Below the pieces are notes generated by a model. It saw nothing but the letters and a program-made list of their open reading frames with translations, was not told where the DNA came from and did no database searches. A DNA stretch of 64,000 nt from Parachryseolinea silvisoli (GTDB lineage: Bacteria; Bacteroidota; Bacteroidia; Cytophagales; Cyclobacteriaceae): NCBI RefSeq assembly GCF_021190955.1, contig NZ_JAIOAO010000001.1, positions 124,001 to 188,000 on the forward strand, given 5' to 3'. A program made the translations under genes and the position numbers. Positions 33,461 to 42,096 of this stretch are shown in pieces. Within the stretch, counting starts at the first letter, position 1, and every line of letters begins with the position of its first letter.

Positions 33461-36421
33461 TTAAAACCCAATTGACCCGATAATAAATTCCAGCACCGTG
33501 CCCGAAGTGTTGTAAATGTTGGCCTTCCGGTACGTTGTGCGGAAACCGAGCTCAAATCGGGGCAGGAAACGCATGAAATTAAAATCGAAGGTTGTCTCCA
33601 CGCCCACCGATTCATACGTCGCATCGGTCAGAGGCCGGTACACCCGCCCGGAGTCGGGGTTGTAGTAGTATTCCATGCCGGTGCCCTCGCCGTAATCGTA
33701 AAACAGGTTGAGCTTGATCCGTTGGATGTTCAGGATCGGCCCCAACGCAATGTCGGGGTACCACAACGGAAGCGCGTAGTTCACCGACAGGGTCGTAAAC
33801 TTCTCGTTGTTGGGGTAGCTATAGCCACGCGGTTTGGCAATGCGGTTGCGGAAGGTATATAGTTCTGTATTAATCCCTTCCTGGCTTTCCTGGTAGGCTG
33901 CGCGCGCGTACAGGTAGTGGTGCCGCCCGATGCCGGGGAAATAGAGTGCGCCGCGCACCGCCCAGAGCCGTCCCTCAAAATCGCCGCCCCCCGGCGTGTT
34001 GTAGAGCTCCGCCGCGAGTGTCTGCCCCCAGCGATAATTAAAATCACGATAGCTCGTTTTTAACAGCCGGCTGTAGGTGAGGCTGAACCGGTTGTACAGC
34101 AGGTCGCCATTGCTTAGCTGATCTTTGTAGACATACAGCAGGGTATCAAACGCAGGCACGGCGCGCGCAGGCCCTTTGTAAAGAACTTCCCCCTGACGGG
34201 AAATGGTATTCTCGAACGACGACACTTTGGTGATGCCCACGGCGCCGCCGATTGAAAGCTGCTGACTATACTTGGAGCGGGTGAGCAACAACGGAAGCGT
34301 CAACCCACCTTCGACGGTTGTCTCTGTCCAGTCAAACTCGATGTCATTACCGAAGGCGCGCTCGTCATCATTGCGATCGCCGCGTTGAAAGTTAAGGTCA
34401 ATGATGGGATACAATCCCTGGTAGCTCACGCCGGCTTGCCAGAAACCCGTGCGCTCGTTGATGTCATACGCATACCCCGCCGAAATAGACGTCGTGCTCA
34501 AAATATCCTGTGAGGCAATGCCCGCCTGGATACGGGTCAGATCGTTCGTGACGTTCAGGCCCCACGCATAGGGATTGACGACGCCCTTCCAGCGCGCGTA
34601 GCGCTTAACAGGCAGTGCCGTGGTGGGCACGCTGTCGAGTAGCCCGGGATGTCCCTCCTGCTCCACCAGCACCTGGTATACTTGTTTGGTGGCTTTTTCT
34701 TCGAACGGTTTCCACGCTGCCGGCGTAAACGGCGTCTTGACGACATCCAGTCCATCGCGCGATTGCTCGTTGTAATACAGGGTAGCGCTGTCGCGCGATA
34801 TAGCAGGATTGTACGCACCGTACCGGCTCGACGTCACCTGGTAGCGTTTGCCGTCACGCAGGTCGAGGGCATATATATTATCAATGCCGCTTACCGGCGA
34901 ATTGAAGAGCAGGTATTGGCCCATAGGCACAGGGTGGCCCAGGTTTTCCTGGCGGATGGGCAGCAGGTCTTCGGAGGCTCCTGTCTCCGCGTCGATGCGG
35001 CAAAGGGTTTTGCCGGCGCGCGTGGTTTTGACCACATACAGGTATTGGCCATCGGCCGACCAGCGCGGCATGGCATAGAAGTAGTTCTCGGGATTCGGGA
35101 ATTCGTGCAGCGGCTTGCCGGTAAAGATCTCCAGGATGACGATGCTCACCTGGTAGTCGTTGGCTGAGCGTATCGTAACGATGCGGTCACCCTTGGGCGA
35201 CAACGCTGCGACGCCGTAACGCTCGTGCTTACTGCCGATCACACGCCGTTGATGCCGGTTCCAATCATACAGCTTGATCTGCGAATAGTTCCGTGCACGC
35301 CACCGCGGGTCATATCCATATTCAGTCCATACCACGGCATCATACGCCGTGGAAAGCATACCCGCGTCGTTGACAAAGCCCGGCGTGAAGACCTTCTCTT
35401 CTTCGTCGCCCTTTAGCCTTACAAACTGGGCAATGTGGCTGTTACCACTTTTCATTACCAGCACGCTGCCGTCTTCTTGCGGCTGTGGATAGGCATAGTC
35501 GGTATACGTGCGCGATGGGCGGCCGTGAATGCGTTCAAAGGGCGTCAGCGTTAACGAGGCAACCTCGGCTTCCCACTCCTTCCGGTAACTGTCTGCCATC
35601 TCCCGGAAAAGATCGGTAACATACATTCCCGTTTTATTCTTGATAGCATTCGAAAAAGCAAAGGGAATGAACGGCACACTCCACGACCGCGCCGTGATCT
35701 TGCCCCAAATCTCGGGGTCGTTGGTCTTGCGCCGCAAGTAGCTGATCATGTTATACCCCAACACATAGTGATTGGGGATGTTGTGTTTGAACGAGCGCAG
35801 GTATTGTTTGTGATAGTTAAAGGTTCGGCCCTCTTGCAGGTTGGTACGAAACACCAGGTTGAAGTTGGGAATCTTACCGCGGCCGCTCGGTGTGAAGGCC
35901 GTTTCTGTCGCTACCGCATCACCCTCCCAAAACCATTGCGGCGCCGACACCTGGGCCATGCCCGCCAGTGTCGGGTTGCCAAACAGATAATAGAACAGCC
36001 GGTTAAAGCCGCGTGTGGCATGTTGATATTGAACGATGTGCCGGTACTCGTGCGAGGCCAGCAGGTTCAGCCAGTCGTTGGTGCCGACAAAGTTATAGTC
36101 TTGCGGCGGCATGGTATAAAACTCCGACCGCCGGGGGAACTGCGACACAAAGCCGTTGGAAACAGATGACTGGTTTTGCAACACCACCGAGATCTTACGA
36201 GGCTTCGTACCAAGCGACTTAGCCTCTGGCGTGTGAAGGTGTTCCAGCGTGTTGGCCATGCGTATGCCCTGGGCATCAAAGCCCTCTGGGAACAAGACAC
36301 GGAAGTGGGGTGTGTTGACCTGGTACCAGCGCAGTCCCGTAGGATTATTTTCCAGTACTGCCTGGGCGTATACTCCGCCACAGCAGCACAACGCAACAAA
36401 AAAAGGGAGTATCTTCTTCAT
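33461..36421 (-). CDS. Outer-membrane protein: metalloprotease-like, beta-propeller and barrel domains
   Basis: A 986-residue exported protein (signal peptide LPFFVALCCCGGVYAQ). Residues ~30-290 look like a peptidase-MA domain: HEYRH at 124-128 is a complete HExxH zinc motif and WEG with Glu166 is a plausible third ligand region. Residues ~300-620 have WD40/TolB-like propeller repeats (LSPKGDRIVTIRSAND, PRWSADGQYLYVVKTTRAG, YNPAISRDSATLYYNEQSRDG). Residues ~640-986 are beta-barrel-like with alternating strands (LSIGGAVGITKVSSFEN, LYARAAYQESQEG) and end in IGSIGF, a terminal Phe typical of outer-membrane insertion. The protein could be an anchored surface or periplasmic protease. No substrate is known. 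Family links are from motif memory. Confidence 0.82.
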   Translation of the reverse strand: MKKILPFFVALCCCGGVYAQAVLENNPTGLRWYQVNTPHFRVLFPEGFDAQGIRMANTLEHLHTPEAKSLGTKPRKISVVLQNQSSVSNGFVSQFPRRSEFYTMPPQDYNFVGTNDWLNLLASHEYRHIVQYQHATRGFNRLFYYLFGNPTLAGMAQVSAPQWFWEGDAVATETAFTPSGRGKIPNFNLVFRTNLQEGRTFNYHKQYLRSFKHNIPNHYVLGYNMISYLRRKTNDPEIWGKITARSWSVPFIPFAFSNAIKNKTGMYVTDLFREMADSYRKEWEAEVASLTLTPFERIHGRPSRTYTDYAYPQPQEDGSVLVMKSGNSHIAQFVRLKGDEEEKVFTPGFVNDAGMLSTAYDAVVWTEYGYDPRWRARNYSQIKLYDWNRHQRRVIGSKHERYGVAALSPKGDRIVTIRSANDYQVSIVILEIFTGKPLHEFPNPENYFYAMPRWSADGQYLYVVKTTRAGKTLCRIDAETGASEDLLPIRQENLGHPVPMGQYLLFNSPVSGIDNIYALDLRDGKRYQVTSSRYGAYNPAISRDSATLYYNEQSRDGLDVVKTPFTPAAWKPFEEKATKQVYQVLVEQEGHPGLLDSVPTTALPVKRYARWKGVVNPYAWGLNVTNDLTRIQAGIASQDILSTTSISAGYAYDINERTGFWQAGVSYQGLYPIIDLNFQRGDRNDDERAFGNDIEFDWTETTVEGGLTLPLLLTRSKYSQQLSIGGAVGITKVSSFENTISRQGEVLYKGPARAVPAFDTLLYVYKDQLSNGDLLYNRFSLTYSRLLKTSYRDFNYRWGQTLAAELYNTPGGGDFEGRLWAVRGALYFPGIGRHHYLYARAAYQESQEGINTELYTFRNRIAKPRGYSYPNNEKFTTLSVNYALPLWYPDIALGPILNIQRIKLNLFYDYGEGTGMEYYYNPDSGRVYRPLTDATYESVGVETTFDFNFMRFLPRFELGFRTTYRKANIYNTSGTVLEFIIGSIGF

Positions 36422-36470
36422 CCGGAATGTATTTCCGTATGAAAGATGAAACTCCCCTGCTACAAAAGCA

Positions 36471-36504
36471 AACCCGGCCGGGGTATTTATCCACCGGCCG
36501 GGTT
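36471..36504 (-). terminator. Bidirectional hairpin terminator between the DUF4249 gene and the metalloprotease gene
   Basis: AACCCGGCCGG (36471-36481) pairs with CCGGCCGGGTT (36494-36504), 11 bp. The minus strand continues TTTGCTTTT. It should end the TonB receptor-DUF4249 transcript. Confidence 0.75.
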
Positions 36505-36524
36505 AAGATTAAGATGAGGTTGGT

Positions 36525-37397
36525 TTATTCCGCTGCCTCTACCCGAATCTCGTCGTACGAGATCGCGCTGGCCTGGAACACACCGTACGCATTGTTGGAA
36601 ATATTCGAGCGGGGGTTTGCCGGCGGCGGGTCGAACATACCACCGTCGTTGGCCAGGATCTTGCTCAGGTCGCGGTAGTAGATAAACACCGGGCGGCTGA
36701 GGCTATAGATCTCGGCTCCTGCCACTTCGCCGTTCTCAAAGTATCCCGGGATGGCGATGTCGTTGATCTCACCACCGACCAGTACGTCGTCTGTTACATA
36801 AATCTCCGGATCCTCTTCCGAGCTCTCTGCCCAGATACGCTCACCGTTGCGATACGTCCGGAACAGGTAGTAGTCGCGGGTTTCCTGCGGTTCCTCTACG
36901 GTCATCAGCACTTCGTAGATACGATTCGGGAAGTCTTCGTCTTCCGGCTCGTCCACCTGGTCGTCATCTACGCGGAATTCGAGCTCCTCGATGGGATTGA
37001 TGTGAAACATCTCGTCGCTCGCGATAAAGGTCTCGCCGTCGGCTTGTACCGTCAGGTTGTAGGTGCGGCCTACTTGTCCGACAAACGGCACGGTAGGCTT
37101 ATAATACCCTACAGAGTCTGCGTGACCGTTGGGGTTGTGCGCATAAAGAAAGGTGTTACCGGCATTGTCCGTTACCTGTACGGTGGCGTTGGTAATGCGC
37201 TCGGTCTTGCCGGAGGCGTAAAAGTCGCCCGAGCGGCTCACCTTTACGAACTGCCGTCCCGGTAAGTTCGTTACCAGGCCTTCGATGACCACGGTCGATT
37301 CGGTTTGCAGGTCGTCCATGATATACTCTTCATCACAGGCTGTCATCAACAGTGCCGAGAGCGCCAGGAGTGCCGTTTGTTTTATATACTTGTTCAT
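36525..37397 (-). CDS. DUF4249 lipoprotein, partner of the TonB receptor
   Basis: A 290-residue lipoprotein: signal LALSALLMTAC with lipid on Cys21, then CDEEYIMDDLQTESTVVIEGLVTN, the typical DUF4249 opening strand. The rest is beta-rich with acidic stretches (VDDDQVDEPEDEDFPN). In Bacteroidota these proteins sit beside TonB-dependent receptors and are presumed surface lids or binding partners of the barrel, similar in logic to SusD. It follows the receptor gene by 14 bases on the same strand. Ligand unknown. Confidence 0.88.
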   Translation of the reverse strand: MNKYIKQTALLALSALLMTACDEEYIMDDLQTESTVVIEGLVTNLPGRQFVKVSRSGDFYASGKTERITNATVQVTDNAGNTFLYAHNPNGHADSVGYYKPTVPFVGQVGRTYNLTVQADGETFIASDEMFHINPIEELEFRVDDDQVDEPEDEDFPNRIYEVLMTVEEPQETRDYYLFRTYRNGERIWAESSEEDPEIYVTDDVLVGGEINDIAIPGYFENGEVAGAEIYSLSRPVFIYYRDLSKILANDGGMFDPPPANPRSNISNNAYGVFQASAISYDEIRVEAAE

Positions 37398-37411
37398 ATA
37401 GATAACTGCGA

Positions 37412-39796
37412 TTAGAATTTGATGTTATAGGTTACGGACGGAAGAATTGGGAACAGGTAGATCATGCGCGCTTCCTTCTGAGTGCCATCGCCGATCACAT
37501 TACCATCGTCGTCACGCTTGGTGCGGGTGTAGATCGTGAAGGCGTTCTTGCGGCTATACACGTTGTAGACCGAGAATACCCACTGTCCTTTAAACCGGCG
37601 GCCGGCATTCTTGCGCGGGTTGAGCGTAGCCGACAGGTCCAAGTGGTGGAAGTCGGGCATACGATAGCCGTTACGTTCGGAGATGGTGTTGGGCATATAC
37701 CCATCGATCTCGTATTTACCGGATGGAAGCGTGACCGGGCGACCGGTGCTGTAGGTAAAGCTGGCGCCGAAAGTCCACTTGTCGTTGTAGTCGTACGCAC
37801 CGATGATGTTCAACACATTGCGACGGTCGTAGCCGGCTGCGTACGTCTTGCCATACGCATTGCCGTTTTCGTCTGTCTGTTGGTTCACGCCATCGATCTT
37901 ACGCATTACCTTCGACCATGTATACGACACCATACCGGTAAGTTTACCTTTCTTTTTGTTGAGCATGAATTCGGCACCGTAGGCCCATGAATCGCCCTGG
38001 CGGTATTCTGTCGACAGGTCTTCGTTCAGTAATATTTCTGCGTTGTCGGCAAAATCGGTCACATTGTTTACGTCTTTATAATACGCTTCTATCGACCCCT
38101 CATACATATTGTCATTAAAATTCTGGAAGTACCCTATGGCCACCTGGTCGGCCATCTGCGGTTTCAGGTAGGGACCGCTCGGTGCCCAGTTGTTGAACGG
38201 CAGCGGCACGGTACCGGCGGCCATCTGGTGTGTGTTTTGCACCATGCGGTTGTAGGAAGCCTTGATCGATTGGTTTTCCGACAGTGCGTACCGTACGCCT
38301 AAGCGGGGCTCCAGGTTGATATAGGCTTTGATCGTCTCCCAGCGGTTATATTCCGACGAGTCGCTGCGAACCGGGTTGTCAGCAGCCTTCGGGTCTTCAT
38401 ACCGGTATACTTTGCCCGGGCCAACATTCTGGAAGATAGAGAGGCGTACGCCGTATTCCAGCGAGATCTGATCGTTCACCCGCTGCTCATTGCTGATAAA
38501 CAGGGCGTGATCAAGCGCATACATCTTCTGGAACTCGGTGCGTTTGAACAGCGATCCATCCGAGCTGGGCACGATGCGTGCCGGTTGAAAACGGCGGCTT
38601 GTCAGGTGATACCCAAAGGTCAGCTCATTGTTTGTATTGATGAAGTAGCTCAGGTCATTTTTCAAGCTTACCTCGGTCAGATCCGACGTCCATTTAAAGC
38701 CCTGCGCGGGGTCATTGATTTCCAGGGAGTAGTCAAAGCGGCTCGCGATCAACGATGTGTTGGAGAACAGACGCTCATTGAACAAGTGGTTCCAGCGGAA
38801 GGTAGCGGTAGCGTTACCCCAACCGAAGCCCGCGTCGCCACCGTCAAAGGTGATCTTATCGCGGCCCATGTAGCCGGATATAAAGAAACGGTTCTTGTCG
38901 TTGGCCTTCCAGTTTACTTTACCGTTCAGGTCATAGAAGGTCACTCCGTTGTCTTCACCGGCGGCCTTCAGGTATCCGCCGATATTGGATATACGACCCG
39001 ATAGCAGGAACGATGCTTTGTCTTGTTTGATAGGGCCTTGTACCGACAACCGGCTGGCCAGTGTACCCAGGCCACCTTGCACCTGAAAATTCTTGTTGTT
39101 ACCGTCGATCGTACGCACCTCCAGGATCGACGACAAGCGTCCACCGAAGCGTGCAGGGATACCACCCTTATATAATTCTGAATCTTTAATTACGTCGGCA
39201 TTAAAAACCGATACCAGGCCACCTAAGTGCGAGGCGTCATAGATCGGCGCTTCGTCCATCAGGATCAGGTTCTGGTCGCCACCACCGCCACGTACAAAGA
39301 ATGCTGAAGTACCTTCACCCGCAGAAATAACACCCGGCAGCATCTGCACACTCTTCAGAATGTCCACTTCGCCGAACAGCGCCGGCAGCTTGCGGACCTG
39401 ACTGAGGTTAAGCGTGTTCTTACTCATCTGAATGCCCACGACGTTGGCGTCTACACGATCGCCCGAGATCTCTACCTCTTGCATCATGGTAGACTCGCCC
39501 GCCATCTCAATGCTGCGCGATACGTCGCCGCTCAACGTAATAGATACTGTCTGGGTATTATACCCGATAAAGCTATACACCACATCATACGTACCGGCCG
39601 GTACGGTGATGGAGTAGAAACCATACGCATTGGTGGTGGTTCCTGCCTTCAATTGGGGGATATAAACAGATACACCAATCAACATCTCACCATTCGCCCC
39701 ATCCTTCAGGTATCCATTTAGCGTGGCCTTCCCCCCCTGCGACCATGCAGCAACATTTAAAAAGAGTAACATCGTGACAATCAAAAATCGGATCAT
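37412..39796 (-). CDS. TonB-dependent receptor with carboxypeptidase-like N-terminal domain
   Basis: A 794-residue outer-membrane receptor. Signal peptide (FLIVTMLLFLNVAAWSQ), a carboxypeptidase-D-regulatory-like domain (~24-105, LNGYLKDGANGEMLIGVSVY, TNAYGFYSITVPAGTYDV), a plug (~120-235, GTSAFFVRGGGGDQNLILMD, FGGRLSSILEVRT), then the barrel ending PSVTYNIKF. It takes up or senses an unknown ligand with energy from TonB-ExbBD. It pairs with the DUF4249 gene downstream. Unlike SusC it lacks the long N-terminal TonB box signature that I would expect for a glycan system. Confidence 0.93.
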   Translation of the reverse strand: MIRFLIVTMLLFLNVAAWSQGGKATLNGYLKDGANGEMLIGVSVYIPQLKAGTTTNAYGFYSITVPAGTYDVVYSFIGYNTQTVSITLSGDVSRSIEMAGESTMMQEVEISGDRVDANVVGIQMSKNTLNLSQVRKLPALFGEVDILKSVQMLPGVISAGEGTSAFFVRGGGGDQNLILMDEAPIYDASHLGGLVSVFNADVIKDSELYKGGIPARFGGRLSSILEVRTIDGNNKNFQVQGGLGTLASRLSVQGPIKQDKASFLLSGRISNIGGYLKAAGEDNGVTFYDLNGKVNWKANDKNRFFISGYMGRDKITFDGGDAGFGWGNATATFRWNHLFNERLFSNTSLIASRFDYSLEINDPAQGFKWTSDLTEVSLKNDLSYFINTNNELTFGYHLTSRRFQPARIVPSSDGSLFKRTEFQKMYALDHALFISNEQRVNDQISLEYGVRLSIFQNVGPGKVYRYEDPKAADNPVRSDSSEYNRWETIKAYINLEPRLGVRYALSENQSIKASYNRMVQNTHQMAAGTVPLPFNNWAPSGPYLKPQMADQVAIGYFQNFNDNMYEGSIEAYYKDVNNVTDFADNAEILLNEDLSTEYRQGDSWAYGAEFMLNKKKGKLTGMVSYTWSKVMRKIDGVNQQTDENGNAYGKTYAAGYDRRNVLNIIGAYDYNDKWTFGASFTYSTGRPVTLPSGKYEIDGYMPNTISERNGYRMPDFHHLDLSATLNPRKNAGRRFKGQWVFSVYNVYSRKNAFTIYTRTKRDDDGNVIGDGTQKEARMIYLFPILPSVTYNIKF

Positions 39797-39993
39797 GTGT
39801 TATTAAGGTTTGTTAAGCGTTAGACAATCAATCCCTGATTGCCCCCTACGTCAGTCGGAATTTTTTATTCAGGATTACGGACGGGAAAGTACTAAGACGG
39901 AAAAAGAAAGGATTTGTTGCCCGACAATACACCACAATTATCGGTATTTTTACACCGACCTATCATAAACACGTAAAACAATCGATTGTAGTC

Positions 39994-40116
39994 ATGTTTA
40001 GAAAGCTTCGCGATCTGTATCGGCAATACAAACCCTATGTGCGGGTAGACCTTATTATGTACGCCTCGCTTATCCTGATGATCATCTTGTATTTTATCAT
40101 TAGTACAGTTTTCTGA
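39994..40116 (+). CDS. Small membrane protein, 40 residues
   Basis: Found by direct reading in the 39797-40231 gap. ATG 39994 gives MFRKLRDLYRQYKPYVRVDL, then a strongly hydrophobic helix IMYASLILMIILYFIISTVF, stop TGA at 40114. The basic amphipathic start and a single helix suggest an inner-membrane peptide with its N-terminus inside. I have the impression that similar short peptides recur in Bacteroidota but cannot check. The opposite strand also has an 86-codon frame, which looks like a shadow. Confidence 0.6.
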   Translation: MFRKLRDLYRQYKPYVRVDLIMYASLILMIILYFIISTVF

Positions 40117-40231
40117 TACACAAACTGTGTCAACGCGTATACAGCACTTCATTGCACGTTGGAACAGCTAAATCACGCATGCAGATGTCCCCCATTACAG
40201 GACACGTCAGCGCTCGACCATATTAAAAAGA

Positions 40232-41110
40232 TTATACCAGTATTTCCCGTACGTTATCCCGTATACGCTTGGCCAGCTCATCGGTAGGCAGATCGTTGAC
40301 ATCACGTCCAAAAGGATCTTCAATCTCTTCAGCAATCAACTCCACGCTCAGCAAGACATACGATATCAACATCACGGTGGGAATAGTGACATACCCCAAT
40401 ATTGTTACAAAACCAAAGGGCAAGGTGAAGAGGTAAATAAAAATAAACTTCTTGATGAACATCGAGTACGAGTACGGTATCGGCGTGTTCTTGATACGCT
40501 CGCAAGCGCCCATCATATCGGTAAGGTCTTTGAGCTCTTTGTCGAGGTTAATGATATGTTCGCCTGAGATCTTGTTGCTTTTATATAACGCGTTTACGCG
40601 CGTATATAACATCGCCGAGATGCCGTTGGGTTTATGCTTGAACTTCTTCAGTTCTGCGATCAGCCGGTCGTCGACATCCTCCAGCTCGGAAAACTGCACC
40701 CCCTGCCGCAGGTGCTCTTTCATGGCAAATACGAAGTTGGCGATCATCTTGGCAAACCACGTCCGCTCGTCGTGCTGTTCTTTTGGCAGGTAGGCATTGA
40801 GTTTCAGTGCCAGGTTGCGGGTGCTGTTTACGATCCCACCCCACATGCGGCGGCCCTCCCACCAGCGGTCGTAGGCCGAGTTGGTGCGGAACACCAGGAA
40901 CAAGCCCAGCACAATCCCCAGCAGCGAGTGCACCGCCGGCGTACCGGGGAACTGGCTGGCTTTCAGGTCGAAATGGTCCAAAATGGCGTAGCACACCAAG
41001 GCCGTAAAGCCCGCCATGAACAGCAGGGCGGGCAGCATAGTCTTCAGCACATGCCGGCTATACGAATGCGTAATAAGCTTTAACCAGGTTTTTGGGTTAT
41101 AATTGACCAT
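40232..41110 (-). CDS. Bestrophin-family membrane protein
   Basis: A 292-residue protein of the bestrophin/UPF0187 family of pentameric anion or cation channels. The N-terminal helices carry VLKTMLPALLFMAGFTALVCYA; the signature is LLGIVLGLFLVFRTNSAYDRWWEGRRMWGGIVNSTRNLA, then cytoplasmic helices, the second membrane pair (FIFIYLFTLPFGFVTILGY, TIPTVMLISYVLLSVELIAEEIEDPFG) with the family motif EIEDPFG, and NDLPTD. ATG 41110 fits the family start; the frame is open to 41137. Monocistronic. Confidence 0.93.
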   Translation of the reverse strand: MVNYNPKTWLKLITHSYSRHVLKTMLPALLFMAGFTALVCYAILDHFDLKASQFPGTPAVHSLLGIVLGLFLVFRTNSAYDRWWEGRRMWGGIVNSTRNLALKLNAYLPKEQHDERTWFAKMIANFVFAMKEHLRQGVQFSELEDVDDRLIAELKKFKHKPNGISAMLYTRVNALYKSNKISGEHIINLDKELKDLTDMMGACERIKNTPIPYSYSMFIKKFIFIYLFTLPFGFVTILGYVTIPTVMLISYVLLSVELIAEEIEDPFGRDVNDLPTDELAKRIRDNVREILV

Positions 41111-41239
41111 AACAGCGTGTCGTCTTTGCGGCCGCAATAACGTTTAAGAAATGTTTTTTTGCAACGCCGGGCAGCCTCCCCCAGGCAATAGTAATTTGCC
41201 GAAATCGTTATATCTTTCGAAGTCAGAACAACCTATCAC

Positions 41240-42022
41240 ATGAACAAATTTGGTATTATCCACCTCGTGCTTTTTTTCCTGCTGATGCTTTCGTACCTGT
41301 TTTCGTCCGGCCAGGGCGACCAGGTCGTGACCATCAAAGGCGAAACCCTTACGGGTACCCTCAAACCCCTGGCCTTTGGCCCGGACAAAAAAATACAGGT
41401 GACCGGCGTCGACAAAAAGAAGACCACCGTCCCCCTGCTGCAAGTGAAATACTACACCTTCAAAGGTGACACGTATCGCCCCGTAAAAGGCCCCCAGGGC
41501 TACACCTTTATGAAGGTGGTGAAAGACGGCTACGCCACCCTGTACGCCTTTCAGCTGGAAAACCAGACTTCGTACGACGGCCGCTTCCTGGTGAAAAAAG
41601 ACGGCGAGAGCACCGAAATACCCAACCTGAGCTTTAAGAAGATCATGACCCGCTTCCTCAACGATTGTGAAGAAGTATCGGCCAAAGTCGAAAACGGCAT
41701 GCTGTCCAAGAAAGACCTGGACGTGATCATCGACGAATACAACCAGTGCATCGAGCAGCGCACGCAAGCACGTGAAAAGGCCGTAGCCACCCGCGTGGAG
41801 GCAGTAAAAAAGATCAACTCCTGGGATGTCCTGGAGGACAAGGTAAAGACCTACGAAGCGTTCGAAGGCAAAGAAAGCGCCCTCGAAATGATCACGGAGA
41901 TCAAAAACAAGATCGCCCGCGGCGAAAAGGTACCCAACTTCCTCACCAGCGGCCTGAAGTCGTCCGTTACACAGCCCGACCTGCAGGACGCCCTGAACAG
42001 CGCGCTGAAAGATCTGGAATAA
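41240..42022 (+). CDS. Exported hypothetical protein with coiled-coil C-terminal half
   Basis: A 260-residue protein with an N-terminal hydrophobic signal (IHLVLFFLLMLSYLFSSGQG). Residues ~27-120 are beta-rich with Lys/Gly repeats (VTIKGETLTGTLKPLAF, KVVKDGYATLYAFQL); ~125-260 is helical and charged (LSKKDLDVIIDEYNQCIEQ, EMITEIKNKIARGEK). I do not recognise the family. It is monocistronic, with a terminator shared with the convergent ald gene. Confidence 0.78.
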   Translation: MNKFGIIHLVLFFLLMLSYLFSSGQGDQVVTIKGETLTGTLKPLAFGPDKKIQVTGVDKKKTTVPLLQVKYYTFKGDTYRPVKGPQGYTFMKVVKDGYATLYAFQLENQTSYDGRFLVKKDGESTEIPNLSFKKIMTRFLNDCEEVSAKVENGMLSKKDLDVIIDEYNQCIEQRTQAREKAVATRVEAVKKINSWDVLEDKVKTYEAFEGKESALEMITEIKNKIARGEKVPNFLTSGLKSSVTQPDLQDALNSALKDLE

Positions 42023-42036
42023 CGTACTGGCTAGCC

Positions 42037-42080
42037 AAAAACAAGAAGTGTGCCTCCTGTGAGGCACCCTTCTTGTTTTT
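42037..42080. terminator. Bidirectional terminator between convergent genes
   Basis: AAAAACAAGAAG (42037-42048) pairs with CTTCTTGTTTTT (42069-42080), with an inner stem GTGCCTC/GAGGCAC. T runs occur at the end on both strands. It serves the gene at 41240 and the minus-strand ald gene. Confidence 0.88.
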
Positions 42081-42096
42081 ACAGCTCTGCAGTGAC

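Noticed and set aside
39892-40152. 86-codon minus-strand frame
   Set aside because: Shadow of the 40-codon plus-strand membrane peptide, with no domain features.
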